Below are positions 9,914-18,482 of a DNA stretch of 64,000 bases, piece after piece; the stretch's first letter is position 1; every line of letters starts with the position of its first letter. Source of the stretch: Ancylobacter polymorphus (GTDB taxonomy: Bacteria > Pseudomonadota > Alphaproteobacteria > Rhizobiales > Xanthobacteraceae); NCBI RefSeq assembly GCF_030813495.1, contig NZ_JAUSUI010000005.1:310001-374000 (forward strand). The letters are read 5' to 3'. The position numbers and the translations under genes are program-made. The notes beneath the pieces are model-generated. The model had not been told where the DNA came from. It saw nothing but the letters and a program-made list of their open reading frames with translations, and ran no database searches.

Positions 9914-10363
9914 TCACATCGGCGCCGGCACCGGGTCGCGCGGTGGCAGGTCCATGGGCGGAGCGCTCGGCTCGTCGAGCGGCTCCTCCACCTCCGGCGT
10001 GATGTCGGGGTCCTGGTCGGGCGGCAGTGTCGGCTCGTCAATGCCGGGCTCGGGCCGGTCGGAAGGCGGCTCGCGCGGCGGTGCCACGGCGATGACGACG
10101 CTGGAAGCGCCGGCGCGGCGCGGCGGCGGCGGCGCCGGCCACGGGTCGCTCACATCAGGGGGGATCGGATCGCGAATGCCGGGCACGTCGGGGTCACGCA
10201 CCGGCGGCTGCACGGGGTCGTGGATCGGCGCCGGATCGGGGGTGGGGTTCACGTCCGGTACGGGCTGAACGTCCGGCATCGGCGGAACACCCGGCGTGCC
10301 GGGCGTGGCGGGGTCGATGACGGCGAAATTCGCTTGCCCGACCGGGGTCTGGCTGGGGGTCAT
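9914..10363 (-). CDS. Hypothetical Pro/Asp-rich protein
   Basis: 149 residues with no recognised domain. More than half of the sequence is Pro, Asp, Val and Ala in short imperfect repeats (PMPDVQPVPDVNPTPDP, PPVRDPDVPGIRDP, PPREPPSDRPEPGIDEP). It is therefore acidic and almost certainly disordered. There is no signal peptide or membrane segment. GGAGAG lies four bases before the ATG, and an exact EcfG-like promoter lies 32 bp upstream, so the gene looks real despite its low complexity. Function unknown. Confidence 0.6.
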   Translation of the reverse strand: MTPSQTPVGQANFAVIDPATPGTPGVPPMPDVQPVPDVNPTPDPAPIHDPVQPPVRDPDVPGIRDPIPPDVSDPWPAPPPPRRAGASSVVIAVAPPREPPSDRPEPGIDEPTLPPDQDPDITPEVEEPLDEPSAPPMDLPPRDPVPAPM

Positions 10364-10394
10364 GGAACTCTCCTCCCATTTGCCTGTCCGGGCC

Positions 10395-10419
10395 AACGCA
10401 GCCCGCGGCAAGGGGTTCC
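10395..10419 (-). promoter_or_regulatory. Sigma-EcfG-like promoter for the Pro/Asp-rich gene
   Basis: Minus-strand GGAAC (10419-10415) and CGTT (10398-10395) are separated by 16 bases, a full consensus match. The ATG of the Pro/Asp-rich gene is at 10363, 31 bases downstream. Confidence 0.7.
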
Positions 10420-10435
10420 GGAGAGTTCGCGCGGC

Positions 10436-11404
10436 TCAACCCATGCTGGCCAGCTCGTGGCGCCAGGGCGGGTTGGCACCGACGCGCGTCACCGAAAGCG
10501 CGGCAGCCTTCACGGCAAAGCCCAGCGCTTCCCCCAGCACCTCGGCGGAGAGGTCAGCCAGCGCCGGCGGCGCCGCCCGCCCACGCTCGACCAGCGCGCA
10601 GAGGAAGGCGGCGTTGAAAGTGTCGCCAGCCCCCACCGTGTCGGCCACCGTCACCGCTTCCCCCGGCACTGCGATATCGATCCCCTCGGCAAAGCCGCGC
10701 GCGCCCTTCGCCCCCAGCGTGATGAGCACGAGGCGCGGCCCCATGGCGCGGATGCGCTCGGCCTGGGTCGCGATCTCGCCCGGCCCGGTCAGCCAGAACA
10801 GATCTTCGTCGGAGAGCTTCACCACATGGCTGAGGGCGATGAGCCGGAACAGGCGGGCGCGATAGGCCACCTCGTCGCGGATGAAACCGGGGCGGATATT
10901 GGGGTCGAGCATGATCAGCCGCCCCTGCCCGTCGCCTGCCGTGCGCGCCGCCAGCGCCTCCATGGCCGAGCCGACCGGCTCGTTCACCAGGCTGATGCCG
11001 CCGAAGAACAGCAGGCCGACCTCGTCCGGCAGATCGGGAAGGTCTGCCGGAGTGAGCAGGCGCCCGGCCGTGTTTTCGTCGAGAAAGAGATAGCGCGCCT
11101 GCCCTTCCACCAGCGTCACGAAGGCAAGCGTCGAGGGCCGGTCGATCGGCGGGCAGAGGCTTGCATCGGCGCCGGCGGCATCGAGCGCCGCGCGCAGCTG
11201 CTGCCCGAACATGTCGCTCGACAGCCCGTACCAGAACCGCGTCTTCACGCCCAGCCGCGCGGCTGCGATGGCGGTGTTGAACACCGCCCCGCCCGACAGC
11301 GGCAGGAAGGCCTGCCCCTCCGGCGTCGGGCGCGGCACCATGTCGATCAGCGCCTCGCCGGCGCAAAGCAGAACCGGCGCGGCGGGCGGAATGGGCGCGG
11401 ACAT
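10436..11404 (-). CDS. mtlZ: PfkB-family fructokinase
   Basis: 322 residues. The PfkB signatures are present: LSGGAVFNTAIAAARLG near 36-52 and the C-terminal DTVGAGDTFNAAFL with the catalytic Asp of GAGD. The protein begins with the sugar-kinase strand LLCAGEALIDMV. It would phosphorylate D-fructose, the product of mannitol dehydrogenase encoded just upstream; mtlZ has this role in the Rhodobacter sphaeroides polyol operon. GAGAGG is six bases before ATG 11404. It is the last gene of the hexitol operon. Confidence 0.88.
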   Translation of the reverse strand: MSAPIPPAAPVLLCAGEALIDMVPRPTPEGQAFLPLSGGAVFNTAIAAARLGVKTRFWYGLSSDMFGQQLRAALDAAGADASLCPPIDRPSTLAFVTLVEGQARYLFLDENTAGRLLTPADLPDLPDEVGLLFFGGISLVNEPVGSAMEALAARTAGDGQGRLIMLDPNIRPGFIRDEVAYRARLFRLIALSHVVKLSDEDLFWLTGPGEIATQAERIRAMGPRLVLITLGAKGARGFAEGIDIAVPGEAVTVADTVGAGDTFNAAFLCALVERGRAAPPALADLSAEVLGEALGFAVKAAALSVTRVGANPPWRHELASMG

Positions 11405-11428
11405 GGGCAACCTCTCGAACGTTCGGCC

Positions 11429-12877
11429 TCAGCCCGCGAGATAGTCGGTGAGGACCGCGCGGGCGCCCTTCGCCCATAGCGCGCGCAGCGCCTGCGCGAA
11501 AGCCACCACGACCTCAGGGTCGCTGCCGAGATCGCCATAGACCTCGCTCATGGCGAGCCAGAGCGCCGGATCGTCCTTGGCCTGCTGCGCGCGAACCGTC
11601 AGTTCGCCCCAGTTGGGATCGTTCGGCGCGATCGGCGTGCCGGCGTCGCTCGTCGCGGCGCAGTAGCGGCACCACAGGGCGGATTCGAGAATCAACCCCA
11701 GCGGCAGCCGTCCGGCGGCGCGGTTGTCGCGGATCGAGGGGACGATGAATTTCGGCTGGCGGTTGGAGCCGTCGAGGCAGAGGCGGCGCACCGTGTCCGC
11801 CACTTCCGGGTTGGCGAAGCGCTCGCGGATGACGGCGTAATAGTCGTGGAGATCGGTGTCCGGCACCGGGGGAACGATGGGGATGATCTCCTCGCGCTCG
11901 ACCTTGTCGAGGAAGGCGGAGATGAGCGGCTGCTCCATCGCCTCATGCACGAGATCGACATCCATCAGCCCGCCGGGATAGGCGATGATGGCATGGCCGC
12001 CATTGAGGATGCGTATTTTCATCGTCTCATAGGCGTGCACATGCTCGGTGAAGACCACGCCCACCTTCTCCAGCGCCGGGCGACCGGCGGGGAAATGGTC
12101 CTCCAGCACCCATTGCCGGAACGGCTCGCAGGTGACAGGCACCGGATCGTCGAGGCCGAAGGCGGCCGCCATGGCCCGCTCGCGCGCGCCGGTGGCGGGC
12201 GTGATGCGGTCGACCATGCCATTGGGGAAGGCGACATGCGCCTCGACCCAGTCGGCGAAATCGGGGTCGGAAAGCCGCGCCAGCCCCACCACCACCTGCT
12301 GTGTTACATGGCCATTGCCGGGAAGGTTGTCGCAGGACATCACGGTGAAGGGCGGCACGCCGGCGGCGCGGCGCCGCTTCAAGGCAGCGAGAATGGCGCC
12401 GAAGGCGGTTTCCGGCACGTCAGGACGGGCGGCATCGGCCTGGATATCCGGCGCGCCGGTGTCGAGCCGGCCGGCGGCATCCATGAAATAGCCGCCCTCG
12501 GTCACGGTGAGGCTGACAATGCGGATTTCCGGCCGCGCCATGGCGGCGATGAGCGCGCCATTGCCGCGCTCCACGGGCAGAAAATCGATCATCGCACCAA
12601 TGCGCCGGGCCCGCCGGCCGGTGGGATCGAGTTCGATCACCGTGGACAAGCAGTCCTGCGCCTTCAGCGCGTCGCGCATCGCCGCATCCGCCGGGCGCAC
12701 CCCGGCGCCGATGATCGCCCAATCATGACCCTCGCCGAGGGCGAAAAGATCGTCGAGATAGACCGCCTGATGGGCGCGGTGGAAATTGCCGAGGCCGATA
12801 TGGACGATGCCCGGCGTCAGGCGGGTGCGGTCATAGGCGGGGAGCGCGGCGGCGGACGGATGGGCGGGGGTCGTCAT
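11429..12877 (-). CDS. mtlK: Mannitol 2-dehydrogenase (polyol long-chain dehydrogenase family)
   Basis: 482 residues. The N-terminal NAD-binding motif is IVHIGLGNFHRAHQAVYLDDL. The family signature of the mannitol dehydrogenase/fructuronate reductase group is VTVTEGGYF with the central FPNGMVDRITPAT. The catalytic Lys is expected in MKIRILNGGHA. The enzyme oxidises D-mannitol, and often D-arabitol or sorbitol, to the 2-ketose with NAD+. It lies between the smoK-like ATPase and the fructokinase genes, matching mtlK in Rhodobacter-type polyol operons. No sorbitol dehydrogenase gene (smoS) is present between smoK and mtlK, so this enzyme may handle several hexitols. Confidence 0.92.
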   Translation of the reverse strand: MTTPAHPSAAALPAYDRTRLTPGIVHIGLGNFHRAHQAVYLDDLFALGEGHDWAIIGAGVRPADAAMRDALKAQDCLSTVIELDPTGRRARRIGAMIDFLPVERGNGALIAAMARPEIRIVSLTVTEGGYFMDAAGRLDTGAPDIQADAARPDVPETAFGAILAALKRRRAAGVPPFTVMSCDNLPGNGHVTQQVVVGLARLSDPDFADWVEAHVAFPNGMVDRITPATGARERAMAAAFGLDDPVPVTCEPFRQWVLEDHFPAGRPALEKVGVVFTEHVHAYETMKIRILNGGHAIIAYPGGLMDVDLVHEAMEQPLISAFLDKVEREEIIPIVPPVPDTDLHDYYAVIRERFANPEVADTVRRLCLDGSNRQPKFIVPSIRDNRAAGRLPLGLILESALWCRYCAATSDAGTPIAPNDPNWGELTVRAQQAKDDPALWLAMSEVYGDLGSDPEVVVAFAQALRALWAKGARAVLTDYLAG

Positions 12878-12971
12878 GTCTCAGGTCTTCCGGTTGTCGC
12901 ACCGCTCAGGCAGGCGACGTTGAAGGCGCGGCCGGCGACCGGCCGTGATCTCGGGACGCAGGCGGCGGGGG

Positions 12972-13979
12972 TCAGACGGCCGGCACGAGTGCCTTGCCCG
13001 CCGTATCGAAGCGGTGGAGCTTGTCGGCCTGCGGGGCGAGGCTCACCCGCGTGCCGTGGCGCAGCGGAACATCGCCGCCGACGCGGATATTGATCTGGCC
13101 GACGCCTTCGACCTCGACTTTCAGGAAAGTGTCGGAGCCGAGATGCTCGCACAGCCCCACCGTGCCCTTCCACGGCCCGTCCTCTGCGAGGTCGATATGC
13201 TCGGGGCGGATGCCGAGCGTGTGCGCGCCATGCTTCTGCGCCTCGGCTCCCTCAATCAGGTTCATCTTGGGGCTGCCGATGAAGCCGGCGACGAACAAAT
13301 TGGCCGGGGAACGGTAGAGTTCGAGCGGGCTGCCGACCTGCTCAATGCGGCCGGCATTCAGCACCACGATACGGTCGGCCATGGTCATGGCCTCCACCTG
13401 ATCGTGGGTGACGTAGATCATCGTGGTCCTGAGTGTGTGGTGCAGCTCGGAGATTTCCTGCCGCATGGAAACGCGCAACGCCGCGTCGAGATTGGACAGC
13501 GGCTCGTCGAACAGGAACGCCGCCGGCTCGCGCACGATGGCGCGGCCGATGGCGACGCGCTGGCGCTGGCCGCCGGAAAGCTGGCTCGGCTTGCGGTCGA
13601 GATAGGGGGTGAGGTTCAGCACCTTCGCCGCCGCCTGCACCTTGCGCTCCTGCTCCTCGGCGGAAACCCCGGCCATGCGCAGCGGGAAGGCAATGTTTTT
13701 GCGCACGCTCATATGCGGGTAGAGCGCGTAGCTCTGGAACACCATGGCGAGGCCGCGCTTGGCCGGCGGCAGCTTTGTCGCGTCCTTGCCGTCGATGGAA
13801 ATGGTGCCGGACGACGTGTCCTCCAGCCCGGCGATCAGGCGCAGCAAAGTGGACTTGCCGCAGCCCGACGGGCCGACGAACACCACGAACTCACCCTCAG
13901 GGATGACGAGGTCGATCCCTTGGATGATGGAGACGCCGCCAAAGGACTTGCGGACCTCGGAAAGAACGATCTCGCCCAT
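12972..13979 (-). CDS. smoK: Sorbitol/mannitol ABC transporter ATP-binding protein
   Basis: 335 residues. Walker [10 protein letters not shown] at 36-44, signature [14 protein letters not shown], Walker [13 protein letters not shown] and switch His in [11 protein letters not shown] are complete. The C-terminal regulatory domain has [14 protein letters not shown]. It is a MalK-type ATPase and follows the two permease genes by ten bases, so it belongs to the same hexitol importer. It is clearly paralogous to the ATPase of the pentitol locus at 2079-3161. Confidence 0.93.
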   Translation of the reverse strand: MGEIVLSEVRKSFGGVSIIQGIDLVIPEGEFVVFVGPSGCGKSTLLRLIAGLEDTSSGTISIDGKDATKLPPAKRGLAMVFQSYALYPHMSVRKNIAFPLRMAGVSAEEQERKVQAAAKVLNLTPYLDRKPSQLSGGQRQRVAIGRAIVREPAAFLFDEPLSNLDAALRVSMRQEISELHHTLRTTMIYVTHDQVEAMTMADRIVVLNAGRIEQVGSPLELYRSPANLFVAGFIGSPKMNLIEGAEAQKHGAHTLGIRPEHIDLAEDGPWKGTVGLCEHLGSDTFLKVEVEGVGQINIRVGGDVPLRHGTRVSLAPQADKLHRFDTAGKALVPAV

Positions 13980-13989
13980 AAGTCTCTCC

Positions 13990-14820
13990 CTATTTCACGG
14001 CGCCGAAGGTCAGCCCGCGCACGAGCTGCTTCTGGCTGAACCAGCCCAGGATCATGATGGGCGCGATGGCCATGGTGCTGGCCGCGGACAGCTTGGCGTA
14101 GAACAGCCCCTCGGGGCTGGAATAGCTGGCGATGAAGGCGGTGAGCGGCGCGGCATTGGCCGCCGTCAGGTTCAGCGTCCAGAAGCTCTCATTCCAGGCG
14201 AGGATGACGTTGAGCAGCAGTGTCGAGGCGATGCCCGGCACCGCCATAGGCGTCAGCACATAGAGGATCTCCGAGGACAGGGTCGCCCCGTCCATCCGCG
14301 CCGCTTCAAGGATCTCGCCGGGGATTTCCTTGAAATAGGTGTAGAGCATCCAGACAATGATCGGCAGGTTCACCAGGGTGAGCACGATGACGAGACCGGT
14401 CTTGGTATCGAGCAGCCCGGTGTCGCGTGCGAGCAGATAGAGCGGCACCAGCACGCCCACCGCCGGCAGCATCTTGGTGGAGAGCATCCACATCAAGAGG
14501 TCCTTGGTGCGTTTGCCCGGCACGAAGGCCATGGACCATGCCGCCGGCACGGCGATGATGAGACCAAGCACGGTGGAGCCGAGCGAGATCACCACCGAAT
14601 TCCAGAAATGCGCGAGATAGTCGGAGCGCTGGTTCACCGTCTCGTAATTCTCCAGCGTCCAGTCGAAGAACAGGAAGGACGGGTGGGAATTGATCGCCTC
14701 GCCCTCGGTCTTGAACGAGGTGAGGAAGGTCCACAGGATGGGGAAGAAGATCAGCAGCGCCACGCCCCAGGCGAGGAGGGTGACGGCGGCCTTGCGGCCT
14801 TTCGAGACCTCGCGTGCCAT
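13990..14820 (-). CDS. smoG: Polyol ABC transporter permease (MalG type)
   Basis: 276 residues with about six hydrophobic helices, beginning [25 protein letters not shown]. The EAA loop reads [17 protein letters not shown] near 190, the contact for the ATPase. The C-terminus [11 protein letters not shown] is the typical MalG-family ending and resembles the fragment at 1-135. It would form the inner-membrane channel with the product at 14822. Only one base separates the two permease genes, so they are translated as a pair. Confidence 0.92.
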   Translation of the reverse strand: MAREVSKGRKAAVTLLAWGVALLIFFPILWTFLTSFKTEGEAINSHPSFLFFDWTLENYETVNQRSDYLAHFWNSVVISLGSTVLGLIIAVPAAWSMAFVPGKRTKDLLMWMLSTKMLPAVGVLVPLYLLARDTGLLDTKTGLVIVLTLVNLPIIVWMLYTYFKEIPGEILEAARMDGATLSSEILYVLTPMAVPGIASTLLLNVILAWNESFWTLNLTAANAAPLTAFIASYSSPEGLFYAKLSAASTMAIAPIMILGWFSQKQLVRGLTFGAVK

Positions 14821-14821
14821 C

Positions 14822-15694
14822 TCATGCCTCCAGATTCTTGCCGATCATCCGCATCAGGAAGATCGCGACGATATTGGCGAGAAGAACCGCGACGATGCCG
14901 CCCGCCGAGCCGAGGCCGACATCGAATTGCAGCATGGACTGCATGTAGACGAGGAAGGTGAGCGTGGTGGACGCCGTGCCCGGCCCGCCATTGGTGGTGA
15001 CGAGAATTTCGGCGAAGACCGACAGCAGGAAAATGGTCTGGATCAGCACCACCACCGTCATCGCCCGCATCAGATGCGGTAAGGTGAGGTGCACGAAGCG
15101 CCAGACCGGGCCGGCGCCATCCATTTCGGCCGCTTCCATCTGCTCGCGGTCAAGGCTTTGCAGCGCGGTGAACAGGATCAGCGTCGCGAAGGGCAGCCAT
15201 TGCCAGGCGACGATGGCGGTGATGGAGGCGAGCGGCGCCGTGGCGAAGAAGTCGATGGGCTGCAGGCCGAGCGTGCGGGCCAGCGCGGCAAAGAGCCCGT
15301 TCACCGGGTTCATCAGCATGTTCTTCCAAACCAGCGCGGAAACGCTCGGCATGACGAAGAACGGGGCGATGACGAGGATGCGCACGATCCCCTGCCCCCA
15401 CATCGGCTGGTCGAGCAGCACCGCCAGCGCGATGCCGCCGACGACGGTGATGACCAGCACGCCGAGGACGAGGGTGAGCGTGTTCACCAGCGCCGGCCAG
15501 AAGGCCGGATCGGTGAAGAAGTAATGATAGTTCTCGAAGCCGGTGAATTCTTCCGTCCCTGGCATCAAGAGGTTGAAGCGCAGGAAGGAGAAATAGATGG
15601 TCATGCCCAGCGGCACGATCATCCACAGGAGCAGCAGCAGCACCGCCGGGGATAGCATCAGCCGGCCGGCCATGCGCGAGGCTTGCGTCGCCAT
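14822..15694 (-). CDS. smoF: Polyol ABC transporter permease (MalF type)
   Basis: 290 residues with six predicted membrane helices; the first is LSPAVLLLLLWMIVPLGMTIYFSFL. The EAA loop is MEAAEMDGAGPVWRFVHLTLPHL near 205. ATG 15694 is chosen because GGGAGG lies six bases upstream and the N-terminus MATQASRMAGRLMLSPAV is normal for this family; longer frames upstream are non-homologous. It is separated from the binding-protein gene by 259 bp containing a strong hairpin. Confidence 0.92.
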   Translation of the reverse strand: MATQASRMAGRLMLSPAVLLLLLWMIVPLGMTIYFSFLRFNLLMPGTEEFTGFENYHYFFTDPAFWPALVNTLTLVLGVLVITVVGGIALAVLLDQPMWGQGIVRILVIAPFFVMPSVSALVWKNMLMNPVNGLFAALARTLGLQPIDFFATAPLASITAIVAWQWLPFATLILFTALQSLDREQMEAAEMDGAGPVWRFVHLTLPHLMRAMTVVVLIQTIFLLSVFAEILVTTNGGPGTASTTLTFLVYMQSMLQFDVGLGSAGGIVAVLLANIVAIFLMRMIGKNLEA

Positions 15695-15839
15695 CTGGGG
15701 CCTCCCTTGACCGAGCCGGCCGTCGGCGCCGCGCGCCGGGGGCTCGAAAGCGGAACGAATGATGAGGGGCGGCGCCTGCCGCGCCGACGCCGTGCCCTTC
15801 AGGCTTGCGCCCGGGCAAAACTCCCTTGCGGGGGGAGGT

Positions 15840-15882
15840 CCCGACACGGCGCGGGAGCGGGAGACACCCGCACCGTGTCGGG
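15840..15882 (-). terminator. Intercistronic stem-loop between smoE and smoF
   Basis: CCCGACACGG plus GCGGG pairs with CCCGC plus CCGTGTCGGG around an 11-base loop. No T-run follows. Such hairpins after the binding-protein gene of ABC operons usually stabilise the upstream message and reduce expression of the permease genes; that role is inferred here. Confidence 0.6.
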
Positions 15883-15953
15883 AAACAGCCCGGCGCGGGC
15901 GGGCGCCGGGCGGGCCTGGAGGGAAGCCGCCTGCGCGGCTGCCCGGGAAGCGT

Positions 15954-17276
15954 CTACTTCTTGGGGTAGCCGGCGCGGGTCATCTCACGGCTGGTGAGCG
16001 CCTGCGCGGCGGCCAGCGCCTGGTCGGCAGTCGAAGTCCCGGCCAGCGCGGCCGAGAACTGCTGGCCGACCGCCGTGCCGATCGCCTGGAACTCCGGAAT
16101 GGCGACGAACTGGCCACCCGTATAGGGCACGGGCTTGTCCGACGGCTTCTGGGTGTTGGCGGCTTCGATGGCGGTCAGCGTCATCTGCGCGAAGGGCGCG
16201 ACCTTGAGATATTCCGGATTCTTGTAGAGCGAGGTGCGCGTTCCCGGCGGCACATTGGCGATGCCGTCCTTCTCCGCCACCAGCTTCATATAGGCCGGCG
16301 AGGTCGCCCAGGCGACGAAGGTCTTGGCGGCTTCCGCCTTGGACGTGGTCGCGGGAATAGCGAGGTTCCACGACCACAGCCAGTTGCCGTGGTTGGCGCC
16401 CCCCTTGCGCACCGGCGAGGGCGCGAAGCCCACCTTGTCGGCGACCTGCGATTCCTTGGGATCGGAGATGAAGGACGCCGCCACCGTGGCGTCGATCCAC
16501 ATGCCGCACTTGCCAGTCTGGAACAGCGCGAGATTCTCGTTGAAGCCGTTGGAGGAAGCGCCGGGAGGGCCGTACTGCTTCATCAGGCTCAGATAGGTGT
16601 CGAGCGTCTTCTTCCACTCGGGGCCGTTGAACTGCGGCTTCCACTCCATGTCGAACCACGCGCCGCCCATGGAATTGTTCATCGAGGTGAGGAACGCCAT
16701 GTTCTCGCCCCAGCCGGCCTTGCCGCGCAGGCAGATGCCGTAGATGCCGGCGCCCTTGTCGGTCATCTTCTGGGCGGCGTCAGCGATGAAGTCCCAATCG
16801 GGATTCTCCGGCATTTTCAGCCCCGCCTTCGCCAGAAGGTCGGTGCGGTACATCAGCATGGAGCTTTCGGCGTAGAACGGCACGGCGTGCAACTTGCCGT
16901 CGACGGTGAGGCCCTGCGCCACCGGCGGCAGCAGATCCGCCTGGTCGTAATCGGCGCCGAGGTTTTCCAGCGGCATCAGCCAGCCCTGCTTGGCCCAGAT
17001 CGGCACTTCGTAATTGCCGATGGTCAGCACGTCATACTGGCCGCCCTTGGAGGCGATGTCGGTGGTCACGCGCTGGCGCAGCACATTCTCTTCCAGCGTC
17101 ACCCAGTTGACCTTGATGTCGGGGTGAAGGGCGTTGAACTCGGGCGTCAGCCGCTGCATGCGGATCATGTCGCCATTGTTCACGGTGGCGACGGTGATGG
17201 TGGTCTGCGCCGAGGCCGAACCCATCAGGGCCAGCAGCAGCGAGGCGCCCGCGAGGGGGCGGAATGTCACGGTCAT
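15954..17276 (-). CDS. smoE: Sorbitol/mannitol ABC transporter substrate-binding protein
   Basis: 440 residues. Signal peptide MTVTFRPLAGASLLLALMGS with probable cleavage after ASA near 23. The mature part has the family-1 extracellular solute-binding layout (YDVLTIGNYEVPIWAKQGWL, GICLRGKAGWGENMAF, KCGMWIDATVAASF). It captures hexitols in the periplasm and delivers them to SmoFG. GGGAGGA lies five bases before ATG 17276. The gene heads the transporter section and is the most strongly expressed position expected. Substrate is inferred from mtlK and mtlZ downstream. Confidence 0.92.
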   Translation of the reverse strand: MTVTFRPLAGASLLLALMGSASAQTTITVATVNNGDMIRMQRLTPEFNALHPDIKVNWVTLEENVLRQRVTTDIASKGGQYDVLTIGNYEVPIWAKQGWLMPLENLGADYDQADLLPPVAQGLTVDGKLHAVPFYAESSMLMYRTDLLAKAGLKMPENPDWDFIADAAQKMTDKGAGIYGICLRGKAGWGENMAFLTSMNNSMGGAWFDMEWKPQFNGPEWKKTLDTYLSLMKQYGPPGASSNGFNENLALFQTGKCGMWIDATVAASFISDPKESQVADKVGFAPSPVRKGGANHGNWLWSWNLAIPATTSKAEAAKTFVAWATSPAYMKLVAEKDGIANVPPGTRTSLYKNPEYLKVAPFAQMTLTAIEAANTQKPSDKPVPYTGGQFVAIPEFQAIGTAVGQQFSAALAGTSTADQALAAAQALTSREMTRAGYPKK

Positions 17277-17300
17277 GGCTGTCCTCCCGTTCGGCGTTCT

Positions 17301-17330
17301 ATGAGCAAATAATCGCCGTATGGGCAAATA
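17301..17330 (-). promoter_or_regulatory. Tandem TATTTGC direct repeats upstream of smoE
   Basis: On the minus strand TATTTGCCCAT and TATTTGCTCAT start 19 bases apart, about two helical turns. They lie 25-54 bp before the smoE start codon. Tandem sites of this kind would suit the SorC-type regulator encoded directly upstream, but binding is inferred only from position. Confidence 0.4.
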
Positions 17331-17423
17331 CTCACGCGCGCCTCGGCGAGCGTCAAGCGTTTTCGATGCTGCAACCGCGAAGACGGCGGCCCGCCTTCGG
17401 ACGAAAGTGCAGCGAATTCTGGT

Positions 17424-17429
17424 ATTATA
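17424..17429 (-). promoter_or_regulatory. Possible -10 element of the smoE promoter
   Basis: An exact TATAAT on the minus strand lies in an AT-rich stretch (17410-17460) between the regulator gene and smoE. No convincing -35 is seen at 17-18 bases, so activation by a regulator would be needed. The leader would be about 140 nt. Confidence 0.35.
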
Positions 17430-17528
17430 TCAGGAGTTTACGCTAGTTAGCACACATCCCGCCGCCGCCTCGGCACATGGCCGATGCCGCAGGTGGCTCA
17501 CATGCGCGGCGGAGGACGCGGCGCCGGC

Positions 17529-18482
17529 TCAGCCGGCGAGAATCCCGGCAGCGGTCGGCTCGTCGGTGACGAGGCCGTTGATGATGCCCGAGGTCAGCGC
17601 CGCCCGCAGGGCGACGATCTTCTGCGACCCGGCGGCAATGCCGATCACCGGCCGCGACGGCGTCGCGATCTCCACCCGCACGCCGGTGAGGCGGGCATTG
17701 AGCGCGAGGTCGAGATAGCGCCCCTGGCGATCATAGATCCACCCGGCGACCTCGCCGGCAGCGCCGGCGCGCTGAATCTCGTGCAGTTCGTCGGCGGTGA
17801 GGAAGCCGTCGGTCATCAGCGGCGCATCCTCGCTCATCTGGCCGACGCCGACGAAGGTCACGTCCGCCGCCTGCGCCAGTCCCCGCACCTTGCGCACCGC
17901 GCCGAGCGACTGGAGCGTGCGGTTCTCCTCGACCGAATCGACCAGCACCGGCACCGGCATCGGGTAGTGCGGCGCCCGCACCTTCTCGGCGAGGCGCATG
18001 ATGACCTCGAAATAGGAGGCCGAGCCGTCGAGCGCGATATTGCCGAGCAGCGAGACGAGCCGGTGCTGGGGCGCCTCCACCGGGCCCACCGCGTCCACCA
18101 TGCCGCGCAGCGCCCGCCCCGTGCCGAGGGCAATGACGCGCGAGCCGCTCTCCGCCAGCACGCGCTCCATCTCCTCCGCCGCCGCCGGGGCGATGGAGCG
18201 GACGGGATCGCGCGCCGGGCCGAGGCCGGGCATCACCCGGCAGCGCACGAGGCCGAAACGTTCGCGCAGCGCCGCTTCCAACTCGACGCAACGGGCGAGA
18301 TGATGGTTGAGCCGGACATGGATCAGCCCCGCCCCCACCGCCCGGCTGACAAGGCGCTGCGCGCGCTGGCGCGACAGCCCCATCTCGGCGGCGATCTGGT
18401 CCTGGGTCAGGCCGCCGACATAATAAAGCCAGGCGGCACGGGCGGCCTGGTCGTCAATCGGGGCATCGAGGTCGCTCGTCAT
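17529..18482 (-). CDS. SorC/DeoR-family sugar-binding regulator of the hexitol operon
   Basis: 317 residues. The HTH is AAWLYYVGGLTQDQIAAEMGLSRQRAQRLVSRAV at about 18-51. The SorC effector domain follows (VIALGTGRALRGMVDAV, VTFVGVGQMSEDAPLMTDGF, VIGIAAGSQKIVALRAAL). It likely senses a sugar phosphate and controls smoEFGK-mtlKZ. ATG 18482 overlaps the HAD gene stop in an ATGA arrangement, so the two are coupled. A related regulator sits in the pentitol locus at 1057-2031. Confidence 0.87.
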   Translation of the reverse strand: MTSDLDAPIDDQAARAAWLYYVGGLTQDQIAAEMGLSRQRAQRLVSRAVGAGLIHVRLNHHLARCVELEAALRERFGLVRCRVMPGLGPARDPVRSIAPAAAEEMERVLAESGSRVIALGTGRALRGMVDAVGPVEAPQHRLVSLLGNIALDGSASYFEVIMRLAEKVRAPHYPMPVPVLVDSVEENRTLQSLGAVRKVRGLAQAADVTFVGVGQMSEDAPLMTDGFLTADELHEIQRAGAAGEVAGWIYDRQGRYLDLALNARLTGVRVEIATPSRPVIGIAAGSQKIVALRAALTSGIINGLVTDEPTAAGILAG

